64,000 nt of DNA from Lientehia hominis (GCF_021044755.1 NZ_JAJNOR010000001.1:186001-250000); one strand, 5' to 3'. Positions 15,254 through 24,294 are shown, numbered from the stretch's first letter. Translations and numbers: made by a program. The notes: generated from the sequence alone by a model not told the origin.

Positions 15254-15787
15254 CTAATATTCAATACCTTTTCTGGCGGCAATCCCTTTATCAAACGGAT
15301 GTTTCACTTTTTTTATCTCCGACACGTAGTCAGCCGCTTCCATGAGCTCCGGGGCCGGGCCGCGTCCTGTCATGACGACTTCCAGATTATCCGGCTTCGT
15401 CCGGAGGAATTCGAGCAGTCCTTCCCGATCGATCAAGCCATGGTTGTAAGTCGCTATGATCTCATCCATGATTAAAACCGTATCGTTCTTTCCGGCTGCG
15501 GCTGCCGCAGCAGCCGCAGCCTGGCGGAATACCTTCTGATACACTACAGCCGCTTCCCTCTTCTGCTCCTCGCTCATCTGAAAATAAAATCCAAAACTCT
15601 TCTCACAGGGTATCATCACAACTCCAGGTATATCCCGCAGTACCGCCAGTTCTCCGGACGCGTCTGTCTTTAAAAATCTGGAAAACACCACAGTGAGTCC
15701 TGTCCCGGCACTCCTCACGGCTTGTCCGATGGCCGCCGTCGTCTTCCCTTTTCCATCGCCGCAGTAAATCTGTATCAATCCCTTCAT
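15254..15787 (-). CDS. cobO: Corrinoid adenosyltransferase CobO/BtuR
   Basis: This 177-residue enzyme attaches the 5'-deoxyadenosyl group to cob(I)yrinic acid a,c-diamide or other corrinoids using ATP. The P-loop is GDGKGKTTAAIG (about 10-21). The family motifs VLIMDEI and the C-terminal VMTGRGPAPEL...ADYVSEIKKVKHPFDKGI are complete. An insert of ten consecutive alanines (about 89-98) replaces part of the usual helix before the DEI strand. It lies between cbiP and cbiC in the cob operon, in line with adenosylation before amidation by CbiP. Confidence 0.94.
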   Translation of the reverse strand: MKGLIQIYCGDGKGKTTAAIGQAVRSAGTGLTVVFSRFLKTDASGELAVLRDIPGVVMIPCEKSFGFYFQMSEEQKREAAVVYQKVFRQAAAAAAAAAGKNDTVLIMDEIIATYNHGLIDREGLLEFLRTKPDNLEVVMTGRGPAPELMEAADYVSEIKKVKHPFDKGIAARKGIEY

Positions 15788-15811
15788 GCAGCCGTCCTTT
15801 CCCTTATAGGT

Positions 15812-17308
15812 CTATAAACCGGCCTCCAGAATACGGTATACCGCATTCATATCCATGCCCTGCCTTATCCCATCGGCCAGAATATCATACTGCCTTTCCT
15901 TATAAGCTTCCATATCAAAAGCCTGAACTTCTGAAATATCCAGTCCCTTCTTTTCATACAGGCTGCCAATCACAGCTTTCAGAACAGCCTCCTCGTCGAA
16001 GATGCCATGGACATATGTACCATAAATGCTTCCGCTCTGAGCGCCGTCAGCCTTTCCGACACTGTCGAGCCAAGTAAGCGGACTTCCGTCCCCTTTTAAG
16101 CTGCTTTTTCCCATGTGAATCTCATAGCCTTTGAACCGGACGCCAGACAAGCCGGCCAGAATACCGGACACATCCCGAAATTTTCCTTCTACCTGTGTCC
16201 TGGTCTTATGCTCTTCAAATACCGTATCCATAGGCAGAAGTCCCATGCCCCGGATACTGCCTCCGGCCTCCACTCCAAAAGGATCCGACAGCGTCTCCCC
16301 CAGCATTTGATAGCCGCCGCAGATACCCATGACAATTGTTCCCGCAAAAGAAGCCTTTATCACCGCAGCCTCCAGTCCGTTCTGACGCATCCACAAAAGA
16401 TCTTCCATGGTATTTTTCGTTCCCGGGAGAAGGATCATGTCAGGCTTTCCCAGCTGTCCCGCCGCCGTCACATACCGGAGCGTAACCCCCTCCATAGCTT
16501 CAAGCGGCCTGAAATCCGTAAAGTTGGAAATTCTGGGCACCCGGATGACCGCGATATCCACAAGCCCTCCGCCCTCATGTCGGTCAAACCTCTCTGTCAG
16601 GCTGTCCTCATCATCTATATCCACATGGAGGTACGGAATGACCCCTACAGTAGGAATGTGGATTCTCTCCTCCAGCATCTGTATGCCGGGATCCAGTATA
16701 GTCTTATCGCCCCGGAATTTATTGATGACTGTCCCCTTTATCATGGAACGCTCTTCCTTTTCCAAAAGAGCGACCGTTCCGACCAGCTGGGCAAATACCC
16801 CGCCTCTGTCAATGTCTCCGGCCAGAAGCACAGGAGCGCCTGCCAGCTTTGCCATGCCCATATTGACGATATCATCCGATTTCAGATTGATCTCTGCGGG
16901 GCTTCCCGCCCCTTCCAAGACAATTATATCATATTCTTCCGCCAAAGAGTTGTATGCTTTCATAATATCGGGAACCAACGCCTTTTTATAGCGGAAATAG
17001 TCCCGCGCCGCCATGTTCCCTCGCACTTCTCCATTCACGATCACCTGGGATCCAGTGTCATTGGTAGGTTTTAACAGAATCGGATTCATCCGCACCGAGG
17101 GCTCGATTCCCGCCGCTTCCGCCTGCATGACCTGGGCCCTTCCCATCTCCAGCCCCTCTTTGGTGATAAAGGAATTAAGCGCCATATTCTGTGATTTGAA
17201 CGGCGCTACTTTGTATCCGTCCTGTCTCATGACCCGCAGCAGCCCGCCCGTCAAAAGACTCTTTCCCGCATTGGACATGGTCCCCTGTATCATCAGTGCT
17301 TTCGCCAT
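15812..17308 (-). CDS. cobQ: Cobyric acid synthase CbiP/CobQ
   Basis: This 498-residue glutamine-dependent amidotransferase amidates four side chains of adenosylcobyrinic acid a,c-diamide. The N-terminal ATP domain starts MIQGTMSNAGKS (P-loop-like) and includes FKSQNMALNS and LEGAGSPAEINL. The C-terminal class I glutaminase domain has its catalytic cysteine in MGICGGYQMLG and a histidine in GTYVHGIFDEE. Length is normal for the family. The RBS AGGAGG lies 8 nt upstream of the ATG. In this operon it follows cobD and precedes cobO. Confidence 0.95.
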   Translation of the reverse strand: MAKALMIQGTMSNAGKSLLTGGLLRVMRQDGYKVAPFKSQNMALNSFITKEGLEMGRAQVMQAEAAGIEPSVRMNPILLKPTNDTGSQVIVNGEVRGNMAARDYFRYKKALVPDIMKAYNSLAEEYDIIVLEGAGSPAEINLKSDDIVNMGMAKLAGAPVLLAGDIDRGGVFAQLVGTVALLEKEERSMIKGTVINKFRGDKTILDPGIQMLEERIHIPTVGVIPYLHVDIDDEDSLTERFDRHEGGGLVDIAVIRVPRISNFTDFRPLEAMEGVTLRYVTAAGQLGKPDMILLPGTKNTMEDLLWMRQNGLEAAVIKASFAGTIVMGICGGYQMLGETLSDPFGVEAGGSIRGMGLLPMDTVFEEHKTRTQVEGKFRDVSGILAGLSGVRFKGYEIHMGKSSLKGDGSPLTWLDSVGKADGAQSGSIYGTYVHGIFDEEAVLKAVIGSLYEKKGLDISEVQAFDMEAYKERQYDILADGIRQGMDMNAVYRILEAGL

Positions 17309-17349
17309 GTGTTTGTCCTCCTGTCACTTTCCGCCTGATCTCCGGGCTC

Positions 17350-18417
17350 TTATTCCACTTCCGAATCCGCTACGCCGTATATCTGTCCCAAGGCATTGAG
17401 GAGTGTTTCATTCTCCTTCCTTGTACGCACCGCTATCCGGTAATATCCAGGGCAGAGTCCCTGGTAGTTGCCGCAGTCCCGGATCAGGATGCGGCGGCGG
17501 ACCAAAGCTTCCTTCAAATCCGTCCTGTCACCGTGAAAAAACAGGTAGTTGGCACTTCCCTCATATACAGTAAACGGATAACTCCTCATATGTTCCAAAA
17601 GCCACTGCCGCTCATTCCTTATATAACAGACGGAAGCCTCCAGAAAATCCGTTTCCCTCAGCGCCTGGATACCTGCGGCCTGAGCAGGCACCGATACGCT
17701 CCAGGGCTGCCTCAGCTCATTCAGTCTTTCTATAAGAAACGTATCCGCCGTCATTCCATATCCCAGGCGGAGACCGGCCATGGCATAGGATTTTGTAAAT
17801 GCCCTTAGAAGAAAAATTCCGCCCTCCGATATGCTTCCGGCCATGGAAACGCGCTCCTTTTCTCCCGTGAGCTCCAGGAAGCATTCATCCAGTACGAGAA
17901 AAATCCCCAGACGCCGGCATTTTAACAGTACTTCCTTTAAAAAATCCCGGCCGGTAAGCATACCTGTGGGATTATTGGGATTGCACAAAAACGCAATGTC
18001 TGTCTCTTCTGTCAGAGCCTCCAGATAATCCCTTCCAATCTGAAACCCGTTCACCCGATCCAAAGGGTAATAACGGCACCGGCAGCCAAAAGCCTCCAGT
18101 GCCTGCCCATACTCGGCAAATGTCGGGGCCGTGAGAAGCGCCTGCTTTGGCCTTTTGGCCGCCGCCAGCAGAAAAATAAGTTCAGCGGCTCCATTTCCAC
18201 ATATGATATGTCCCGGGCTGATTCCTTCTGCCCGGCCAATGGCCTCCCGGAGCTCCGTACAATAAGGATCCGGATAATGCTCTGACCGGTCAATGCTTTC
18301 CCTGGCCGCCGTTTTCACCCTCTCCGGCATGCCGAGGGGATTCAGGTTCGCAGAAAAATCCAGAATCTTTCCGTATTGATATATATTGCCGCCATGTATA
18401 TGTTTCACCTGCGCCAC
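17350..18417 (-). CDS. cobD: L-threonine-O-3-phosphate decarboxylase CobD
   Basis: This 355-residue PLP enzyme makes (R)-1-amino-2-propanol O-2-phosphate, the linker of the nucleotide loop. It belongs to aminotransferase class I/II, close to HisC. The PLP lysine is in RAFTKSYAMAGLRLGYG, and the FLCNPNNPTGML motif and a HGGNIYQYG start typical of CobD are present. The frame opens with GTG at 18417; a second GTG at 18408 (VKHIHGG) has a better-spaced GAGGTGG and may be the true start. It directly follows cbiB, its partner enzyme. Threonine kinase PduX, which supplies the substrate, is not in the window. Confidence 0.93.
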   Translation of the reverse strand: MAQVKHIHGGNIYQYGKILDFSANLNPLGMPERVKTAARESIDRSEHYPDPYCTELREAIGRAEGISPGHIICGNGAAELIFLLAAAKRPKQALLTAPTFAEYGQALEAFGCRCRYYPLDRVNGFQIGRDYLEALTEETDIAFLCNPNNPTGMLTGRDFLKEVLLKCRRLGIFLVLDECFLELTGEKERVSMAGSISEGGIFLLRAFTKSYAMAGLRLGYGMTADTFLIERLNELRQPWSVSVPAQAAGIQALRETDFLEASVCYIRNERQWLLEHMRSYPFTVYEGSANYLFFHGDRTDLKEALVRRRILIRDCGNYQGLCPGYYRIAVRTRKENETLLNALGQIYGVADSEVE

Positions 18418-18418
18418 C

Positions 18419-19399
18419 TCATCCCAGTTTAAATATCACACGGTACAAAAGAAGAGAACACCCCATAAAGAAGAGAAGTCCGAGAACTGACGTCATATAC
18501 ATAAGCCTGTTGGCTCTTCGTATGTCTTCGACAGCAGCCGGCCGTTTCGCATCTCCGATGGTCTTCTTTTTGTGAAGAACTCCGAAGTACCAGGCGTCCC
18601 CCGCCAGCTGGATATCCAGAGCCCCGGCACAGACAGATTCCGTCTGTGCCGAATTGGGGCTGGCATGATTGTGGCGGTCACGCCAGAACACCATCCAGGC
18701 ATTCCGCCAGTCCATCTTCAAGAAAACACTGGAAAGCATCATCAGGAATGCAGAGATTCTGGCCGGAATGTAATTGCAGATATCATCCAGCCAAGCCGCT
18801 GCCCTCCCAAAATACAGATACTTCTCATTTTTATATGCGATCATAGAATCCATAGTATTGACAGCTTTATAGAAATACCCCAGCACCGCTCCGCCAAACG
18901 CCATGTAAAGCATGGGGGCGATCACACCGTCTGAAGTATTTTCCGCTATCGTTTCCACCGCCGCTTTTATGACGCCTTCTTCAGAGAGTTTTTCCGTATC
19001 ACGGCCCACAATCCGGCCGACCGCTTTCCTGGAGCGCTCCAAATCTCCTTTTTTCAGCTGTCTGTAAACTTTCATACTCTCTTTTTTCAAGGATCTCGCC
19101 GCTAGAAGCTGATAACACATAAAGCTTTCTATAGCCAGCCGCAGATATGGATGCACCATGCCGGCCAGATAAAGAAGCAGAAATGGAATGCCCGTGGAAA
19201 CACCTAAGACCAGAAAGACCAGCAAAACCCCGCCGGCCATCTGATCTCCCTTCGTATCCGGAAAAAAATTGCGTATCTTTTTTTCTAAGAAAGAGATCAG
19301 GCCGCCAATCAGGCAGACCGGATGCGGCAGCCGGCAGGGGTCGCCAAAAAGCATGTCCAAAAGAAACCCTATGCCAAGCGCAAATGCAAAATATTTCAT
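18419..19399 (-). CDS. cbiB: Adenosylcobinamide-phosphate synthase CbiB
   Basis: This membrane enzyme of about 326 residues condenses adenosylcobyric acid with aminopropanol phosphate. It has several hydrophobic segments and the family motifs DMLFGDPCRLPHPVCLIG near the start, AAVETIAENTSDGVIAPMLY in the middle, and RDRHNHASPNSAQTESVCAGAL. The start is taken as the ATG at 19399. A GTG four codons upstream (19411) overlaps the previous gene by 11 nt and lies too close to the AGGGG RBS. It sits between the cobC-like phosphatase and cobD genes. Confidence 0.94.
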   Translation of the reverse strand: MKYFAFALGIGFLLDMLFGDPCRLPHPVCLIGGLISFLEKKIRNFFPDTKGDQMAGGVLLVFLVLGVSTGIPFLLLYLAGMVHPYLRLAIESFMCYQLLAARSLKKESMKVYRQLKKGDLERSRKAVGRIVGRDTEKLSEEGVIKAAVETIAENTSDGVIAPMLYMAFGGAVLGYFYKAVNTMDSMIAYKNEKYLYFGRAAAWLDDICNYIPARISAFLMMLSSVFLKMDWRNAWMVFWRDRHNHASPNSAQTESVCAGALDIQLAGDAWYFGVLHKKKTIGDAKRPAAVEDIRRANRLMYMTSVLGLLFFMGCSLLLYRVIFKLG

Positions 19400-19400
19400 G

Positions 19401-19994
19401 TCACGGAACACCCCTGATATCTGTAAGTTTATTGTCCCCGGACTTCCAGGCTTCTTCGCATAGCCATGCGGAAAATCCCTGTCCGTTCTTTACCTGCCAT
19501 TCATAAAAATTCCGTTTCGGAGAGCCGAATCGCTCCAGAATGGACATGATCGTCCCTCCGTGGACTACAAAGGCTGCCGAACCGGCTTCTTCTTCCAAGA
19601 GCTCACCAACAGCGAGATAAAAAGTCCGGCAGCATCTTTCTGCAAAAGCACTGCGGCTCTCTCCTCCCGGAAACGGCAGAGTGCCGCCGCTGTCCACCCA
19701 GGACTGATAATCCGGTACACCTTCAAGCTCTTTATAATTTTTATTCTCAAATCTTCCGAAATCACACTCATTGAAGCCCGTCCTGATCCGAGCGGGCAGC
19801 GATGGGAACAAAAGAGTCGCGGTTTCTTTCGTTCGGAGCAGGCCGCTCACGTATACGGCCTCCGGATCCGGAAAAGAAAGCCCGGCTGCAATCGCCTCTT
19901 TTCCTTCTGCACAGAGCGGCTCATCCGTCGTCCCGATATAACGGCCAAGAAGATTTCCCGAAGTCTTTCCGTGCCGGATTAAATATATCTTCAT
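19401..19994 (-). CDS. cobC: Probable alpha-ribazole phosphatase (CobC-like histidine phosphatase)
   Basis: This 197-residue histidine phosphatase has the catalytic LIRHGKT at residues 4-10, the second motif SGLLRTKETA, and the second histidine in FVVHGGTIMS. The N-terminal pattern RHGKTSGNLLGRYIGTTDEPLC fits CobC-type enzymes, which dephosphorylate alpha-ribazole phosphate or adenosylcobalamin 5'-phosphate. Position inside the cob operon, between the short cobU-like gene and cbiB, supports that role. The RBS AAAGGAT is 6 nt upstream. Histidine phosphatases are hard to tell apart by sequence, so function rests on context. Confidence 0.82.
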   Translation of the reverse strand: MKIYLIRHGKTSGNLLGRYIGTTDEPLCAEGKEAIAAGLSFPDPEAVYVSGLLRTKETATLLFPSLPARIRTGFNECDFGRFENKNYKELEGVPDYQSWVDSGGTLPFPGGESRSAFAERCCRTFYLAVGELLEEEAGSAAFVVHGGTIMSILERFGSPKRNFYEWQVKNGQGFSAWLCEEAWKSGDNKLTDIRGVP

Positions 19995-19997
19995 GCT

Positions 19998-20342
19998 CTA
20001 TCCTTTGATCTTTCCGGGAATCCCCGCCATGACCCGGTAAACCTCGTCTGCCTGCTTTGCCAGATCACAGAGGATCCTGCCGGCTGTTTCCCGGTATTTT
20101 CTCTCAAACACATCTACCGGCACGATACCGCAGCCAATTTCATCCGCCACAAATATCATATCCTTCCTGCACTCCGCTATCCCAAACAACTCTTCCCGAA
20201 TCTCATCCTGGCCGGCGCCGGCATCCATGCGCCCCCTGATCCATTCATGGACTCTGTTCATCACCCGGTCTGGTTCTTCTCCGGCTATTTCAAGGGCAGC
20301 CTCTGTTTTTCCCTGGTAAGCTCCTCCGATTATCAACACCAT
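19998..20342 (-). CDS. Short CobU-like P-loop protein
   Basis: This 114-residue protein looks like a CobU (adenosylcobinamide kinase/guanylyltransferase) with much of the middle removed. It keeps the P-loop (LIIGGAYQGKTEAA, 4-17). It also keeps the C-terminal CobU block FVADEIGCGIVPVD...YRETAGRILCDLAKQADEVYRVMAGIPGKIKG in nearly canonical form. The usual guanylyl-accepting histidine segment is reduced to a region with RVHEWIRGR. A normal CobU has about 180 residues. The frame is intact with an AAGGAG RBS, so it does not look like simple decay. The full-length relative at 21204-21746 has the complementary defect. A function in the same step, perhaps as a partner or regulator, is inferred only. 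Confidence 0.72.
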   Translation of the reverse strand: MVLIIGGAYQGKTEAALEIAGEEPDRVMNRVHEWIRGRMDAGAGQDEIREELFGIAECRKDMIFVADEIGCGIVPVDVFERKYRETAGRILCDLAKQADEVYRVMAGIPGKIKG

Positions 20343-20448
20343 ATTCTGCTCCTTATCATTTTAACACAAAATAATAGCTGTGTCATGGTCTGTCCGTTAT
20401 CCTTATGAACTTTCTCCCGTACAATGCCGGCCGCCCATCCCGTGCCGT

Positions 20449-21207
20449 CTAAAGCGGCAGATACCAGGCGGCTACCACGGCTATTCCCATGAACAGCTCA
20501 CAAAGTTCCGTAAACCAGCCGGCCAGATCGCCGGTAATACCTCCAAATTCTTTATAAGCTTTATAGCGGTAATAACAAAAGACGAAAAGGCCTGCGGCTG
20601 CGGCAAAAAGTCCTGCTTTCCAATCCAAAAGGATCATACCGGCGCCGGCTGCCAAAAGAAAGACTGCCAATACGAAGCGGGTGACATACTTTTCCGCATT
20701 GGTGGAAAAGGCGGCCAGAAGACCATCCTTCCTGGCATTTTTAAAAGTCACCACAGACATTCCGCTGAGGGCCCTGGAAAATACGAAAGAGACAGCCATG
20801 ACCGTCAGATATTCATCCGGCATGCCGCTCCACATGCCCAGAGAGACGACCAGGTAGATTCCTGTGACGATTATGGCAAAGGCTCCCGTATGAGAGTCCT
20901 TCAGAATCTCCAGCTTTCTCTCTCTGCTCTGGTATGAGGAAAGCGCATCTGTCGTATCCAGGAAGCCATCCATATGGATGCCCCCCGTCACCAAAAGCGG
21001 TATTACCGTGAGACCGGAAGCCCGCAGAAGCTCCGGCGTATCCAAACGGCTGCAAAGCACTCCGAACCCGACGATCAGCGCGCCTATGACCACACCGATC
21101 AGGGGAAAAAAACACATGACGTATTTCATCTTGTCTTCCGACCAATCGGCCCGCGGCACCGGTATTTTAGAATACATGGCAAAGGCAAGCAAAAAGGAAT
21201 TTATCAT
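20449..21207 (-). CDS. cobS: Adenosylcobinamide-GDP ribazoletransferase (cobalamin synthase) CobS
   Basis: This 252-residue integral membrane enzyme joins adenosylcobinamide-GDP to alpha-ribazole phosphate, the last assembly step. The start has the family motif FLLAFAMYSKIPVP. The acidic signature GGIHMDGFLDTTDAL and the downstream SSYQSRERKLEILKDSHTGAFAI block are complete, and about six hydrophobic segments follow. It overlaps the cobU stop by 4 nt and has AAGGAGG as RBS inside cobU. Downstream, a 106-nt gap separates it from the short cobU-like gene; no clear feature was seen there. Confidence 0.94.
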   Translation of the reverse strand: MINSFLLAFAMYSKIPVPRADWSEDKMKYVMCFFPLIGVVIGALIVGFGVLCSRLDTPELLRASGLTVIPLLVTGGIHMDGFLDTTDALSSYQSRERKLEILKDSHTGAFAIIVTGIYLVVSLGMWSGMPDEYLTVMAVSFVFSRALSGMSVVTFKNARKDGLLAAFSTNAEKYVTRFVLAVFLLAAGAGMILLDWKAGLFAAAAGLFVFCYYRYKAYKEFGGITGDLAGWFTELCELFMGIAVVAAWYLPL

Positions 21208-21746
21208 AACGGTCCTCCTTTGTGATAGATGGGAATGGAATACACGACCTCTATCAAGGCATCTGACTCTGCCGCCATTCTCCGGTTGATCTCCCCCAGG
21301 GCTTTCCTGTACGCTTCTGTGGATGCGTCATAAGATACGCCGTCGGAAAACACTTCGTTGCTCACCACCACCAGATTATCCGTCTGCGCTCTCAGGTTTC
21401 TGATTCCTTCCATGACCGCCTCCGGCGTTCTGGCGCCTGCTCCGCCCTTCTGGTAGAATTCATTGGCAGTCAGGTTGGACATACATTCCAAAAGTACAGA
21501 CGGCTTCTTTCCTTTTACGGCAGGCAGCCGCAGACTGTTAAGGCCGGTATAGCACTCTACGGTGGTAAATCCCTTATCCTTCCTCATCTCCCTGTGCCGT
21601 TCAATTCTCCTGCGGCTTTCTTCGTCAAAGGGAAACATCGTTGCAAGATAAAATCTGCCGCCCTTTCCGCCATCCATCTTTATGAGCAGGTTTTCACTGA
21701 ATTCCGATTTACCGCTCCCGCTTCCTCCCGTCACTACCACAAACAT
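21204..21746 (-). CDS. cobU: Adenosylcobinamide kinase/guanylyltransferase CobU, divergent
   Basis: This 180-residue protein has the CobU layout. The P-loop is VTGGSGSGKSEFSE (5-18). RRRIERHREMR puts His51 at the expected guanylyl-acceptor position, and VVSNEVFSDGV stands where canonical CobU has NEVG-GIVP. The C-terminal segment ends SIPIYHKGGP rather than the usual GLP-KLK. The protein should phosphorylate adenosylcobinamide and attach GMP. The atypical C-terminal half, together with the separate short CobU-like protein carrying the canonical form of that half, is unusual. It lies between cobT and cobS with an AGGA RBS. Confidence 0.85.
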   Translation of the reverse strand: MFVVVTGGSGSGKSEFSENLLIKMDGGKGGRFYLATMFPFDEESRRRIERHREMRKDKGFTTVECYTGLNSLRLPAVKGKKPSVLLECMSNLTANEFYQKGGAGARTPEAVMEGIRNLRAQTDNLVVVSNEVFSDGVSYDASTEAYRKALGEINRRMAAESDALIEVVYSIPIYHKGGPL

Positions 21747-21773
21747 CTGTTGTCCTCCGTACTTCTGAAATAC

Positions 21774-22904
21774 TTATAACGGCTGATACTGCTCCACGTT
21801 CATATCATCAAAGGTAGCCATCCTGTGGTAAACCGTGAGGCCCATATCCAGGACGGACAGGGCGGCTATCGCGCCGGTCCCTTCCCCCAGGCACATCTCG
21901 CAGCACAGCATGGGCTTAAGACCCAGCTCATCCAATATGAGCTGGCCGGCCGGCTCCTTGGAAACATGGGACGCAATCATATAATCCCTTGTCAGGGGCT
22001 TAAGCTTCACCGCCAAAAGAGCGGCCACACTGGATATAAACCCGTCAATAAGCACCGGAATCCGGTATATGGCGCCTCCCAGAAAGAGCCCTGTCATACC
22101 GGCGATATCATAGCCTCCTACTTTCACCAGGATATCCATAGGATCTTCTCTGTCAGGCATCAGATTTCCAAGCGCCTCTTTGATCACATATATTTTCCTT
22201 TGCAGCCCTTCGTCAGAAAGACCTGCTCCCTTTCCGGTCATCCGCTCCGCCGGCTGGGAAAGGAGCGCTGCGGCCACCGCGCTGCTGGTGGTAGTGTTGC
22301 CGATACCCATCTCCCCTGTGGCCAGGATATCGTATCCCTGTGCCTTAAGACATCCTGCTATCTCGATTCCGACCAGGACAGCCCGGAGCGCTTCTTCCCT
22401 GGTCATGGCCGGACCCTTCGCAAAATTCCGGGTACCCCTTCTCACCTTTCGCTGAAGCAAAGTCCTGGGAAGAAGCTCTCCCTCTTCCTTCGGAACTCCT
22501 TCTAAAAGACTTCCCTCCGTTGCCATTCCAATATCCACAGGAAAAACGTCGGTCCCGGCCGCCTCCGCCATCACTGTCACCGTAGTGCTTCCCACCGCCA
22601 TATTCTCTGCTACAATGGCGGTCACTTCGCTTCCCGTCTGAGTGACCCCCTCTTCGATTACGCCGTTGTCCGCACACATGGCCACAAGTGCCCTCTTTTT
22701 AAGATTCACACGGCTGCTGCCGCTGATTCCTGCTATCTTTGCCACATTATTTTCCAACAGCCCCAGGCTTTTTAAAGGTTTTGCAAGACTATCCCATCTT
22801 TCCTGGGTATCTCTGGCGGCGTCCTCATTCACAGGACCCACGCTGCGAAGCAGTTCATCAAGCCGCGCCGCGAGCTTTCCTTCCATCGTCATCTCTCCGT
22901 CCAT
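21774..22904 (-). CDS. cobT: Nicotinate-nucleotide-dimethylbenzimidazole phosphoribosyltransferase CobT
   Basis: This 376-residue enzyme activates the lower-ligand base to its alpha-riboside phosphate. Family motifs include DNGVIEEGVTQTGSEVTA, LATGEMGIGNTTTSSAVAAAL, and LCCEMCLGEGTGAIAAL near the C-terminus with the catalytic glutamate. The length is slightly above the usual 350 because of the N-terminus. The ATG at 22904 has GAGAGG 8 nt upstream and starts 4 nt after the cbiA stop, implying coupling. No dimethylbenzimidazole synthesis genes (bza or bluB) are in the window, so the natural lower ligand cannot be told from here. Confidence 0.94.
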   Translation of the reverse strand: MDGEMTMEGKLAARLDELLRSVGPVNEDAARDTQERWDSLAKPLKSLGLLENNVAKIAGISGSSRVNLKKRALVAMCADNGVIEEGVTQTGSEVTAIVAENMAVGSTTVTVMAEAAGTDVFPVDIGMATEGSLLEGVPKEEGELLPRTLLQRKVRRGTRNFAKGPAMTREEALRAVLVGIEIAGCLKAQGYDILATGEMGIGNTTTSSAVAAALLSQPAERMTGKGAGLSDEGLQRKIYVIKEALGNLMPDREDPMDILVKVGGYDIAGMTGLFLGGAIYRIPVLIDGFISSVAALLAVKLKPLTRDYMIASHVSKEPAGQLILDELGLKPMLCCEMCLGEGTGAIAALSVLDMGLTVYHRMATFDDMNVEQYQPL

Positions 22905-22908
22905 CGTC

Positions 22909-24294
22909 TTATCCTCTCTTTTTTCTCCGGAATTCCCGGCAGCTCTTTAAAAAACTTCCTGCCAATTCCGGATTGCCATAGTAATAAAAATGCGGGAAAC
23001 CGGCCAGCAGACTGCCCTGATTTACCATACATTTCCACCTTCTCTTCCCCGCAGGCTTCTCTGCCAGAAAGGAATCTCCGTTGCAGGTACTGTCCCAATA
23101 ATGGAACTCATGGGCGGGAAAACGTTCCCCTGCCTTTCCGGCTATGGTGTCCTCCTTAGCCGTCAGCGTTATGTAGCCAAACCGGGAAAGTCCCGGTGTA
23201 CGGTAGGCATGTCCCTTTATCACACCTGCCATCGGCCATGTCTTTCCTTCCCCGTCTTCCAGTGTCTCGTGGAGATACAGAAAACCGCCGCACTCGGCCA
23301 GACAAGGAAGGCCTTCCTCCAACACATTTTTTATTTTCGAAAGCATCTCCGTGTTTTCTGATAGCGCTCCTGCATAGAGCTCTGGGTATCCTCCCCCAAG
23401 AAGCATTCCATCCGCTTCATCCGGCAGCGTTTCATCCCTAAGGGGACTGAAAGGAAGCAACTCTGCTCCCATATCCTCAAGCAGCTGAAGATTATCCGCA
23501 TAATAAAAGTTGAAAGCCTCGTCCCTCGCCACTGCGATCCGGACCGTCCCCCCGGAGGCAAAACGGCTCAGATCCGGCTCTTTGCAGCAAAGAGCCGGCG
23601 CCGTTTCTCCCAGCGCACACAATCCTTCCAGATCCACAGTCTTTGAGATCACTTCTGCGAGTCCCGACAGCTTTTTTTTCAGATCCACCATCTCATCGGG
23701 ACGCTTTAAGCCCAGATGGCGGCTTTCCAGAAGACATTCAGAAAGCTTAGGCACATACCCGTAAACCTTTACCGGAAGCTCTGCTTCAATCAACGCCTTC
23801 ATTTTCTCATATATCATCGGAGAGACCTGGTTTAAAAGGATTCCACGGATCTGCTTTTGCTTCTCGTAATCAAGGAAGCCCTTTATCAGGGGCACCGCGG
23901 ACAGGCTCATCCCCCTGCAGTTTACAATGAGGACCACTGGGGTCTCCGTCAGAGCAGCCACTTCATAGGTGCTGGCCTCCGCCGACATGCCGCCTAAACC
24001 ATCAAAATACCCCATGACGCCCTCTATCACAGAAAGATCCGCTTCCCCGGCCCCTCTCTCCAAGAGGAACCGCAGTGTTTCCTTTTCCGTGAAAAAGCTG
24101 TCCAGATTTCTGGATTCCATTCCCAAAACGCTCCTGTGAAACATCGGATCGATATAATCCGGCCCGCATTTAAAGGAAGCCAGCCGGACACCCTTCTGCT
24201 TCCACGCTTCCAGCAGGCCGCAGGTGAGAAGCGTTTTTCCGCTTCCGCTGCTCGCCGCCGACAAAAGAATCCTCGGAGTCTTCCCCGCCATCAT
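22909..24294 (-). CDS. cbiA: Cobyrinic acid a,c-diamide synthase CbiA
   Basis: This 461-residue glutamine-dependent amidotransferase converts cobyrinic acid to the a,c-diamide. The ATP domain begins LLSAASSGSGKTLLTCGLLEAW, and FKCGPDYIDPMFH follows. The class I glutaminase domain has the nucleophile cysteine in CLAECGGFLYLHETL and the histidine in FPAHEFHYWDS. Length and domain order are normal. Its start overlaps the cbiJET stop by 4 nt, with GGAAGAG as RBS. It precedes cobT by 4 nt. Confidence 0.95.
   Translation of the reverse strand: MMAGKTPRILLSAASSGSGKTLLTCGLLEAWKQKGVRLASFKCGPDYIDPMFHRSVLGMESRNLDSFFTEKETLRFLLERGAGEADLSVIEGVMGYFDGLGGMSAEASTYEVAALTETPVVLIVNCRGMSLSAVPLIKGFLDYEKQKQIRGILLNQVSPMIYEKMKALIEAELPVKVYGYVPKLSECLLESRHLGLKRPDEMVDLKKKLSGLAEVISKTVDLEGLCALGETAPALCCKEPDLSRFASGGTVRIAVARDEAFNFYYADNLQLLEDMGAELLPFSPLRDETLPDEADGMLLGGGYPELYAGALSENTEMLSKIKNVLEEGLPCLAECGGFLYLHETLEDGEGKTWPMAGVIKGHAYRTPGLSRFGYITLTAKEDTIAGKAGERFPAHEFHYWDSTCNGDSFLAEKPAGKRRWKCMVNQGSLLAGFPHFYYYGNPELAGSFLKSCREFRRKKRG

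Noticed and set aside
16115..17074. Plus-strand open frame of 319 codons
   Set aside because: It is antisense to the intact cobyric acid synthase gene, rich in His/Arg/Ser with no recognisable domain and no RBS.
20343..20448. 17-codon minus-strand frame in the cobS/short cobU-like gap
   Set aside because: It is too short, with no convincing RBS and no conserved pattern, and it runs into the next gene in another frame.
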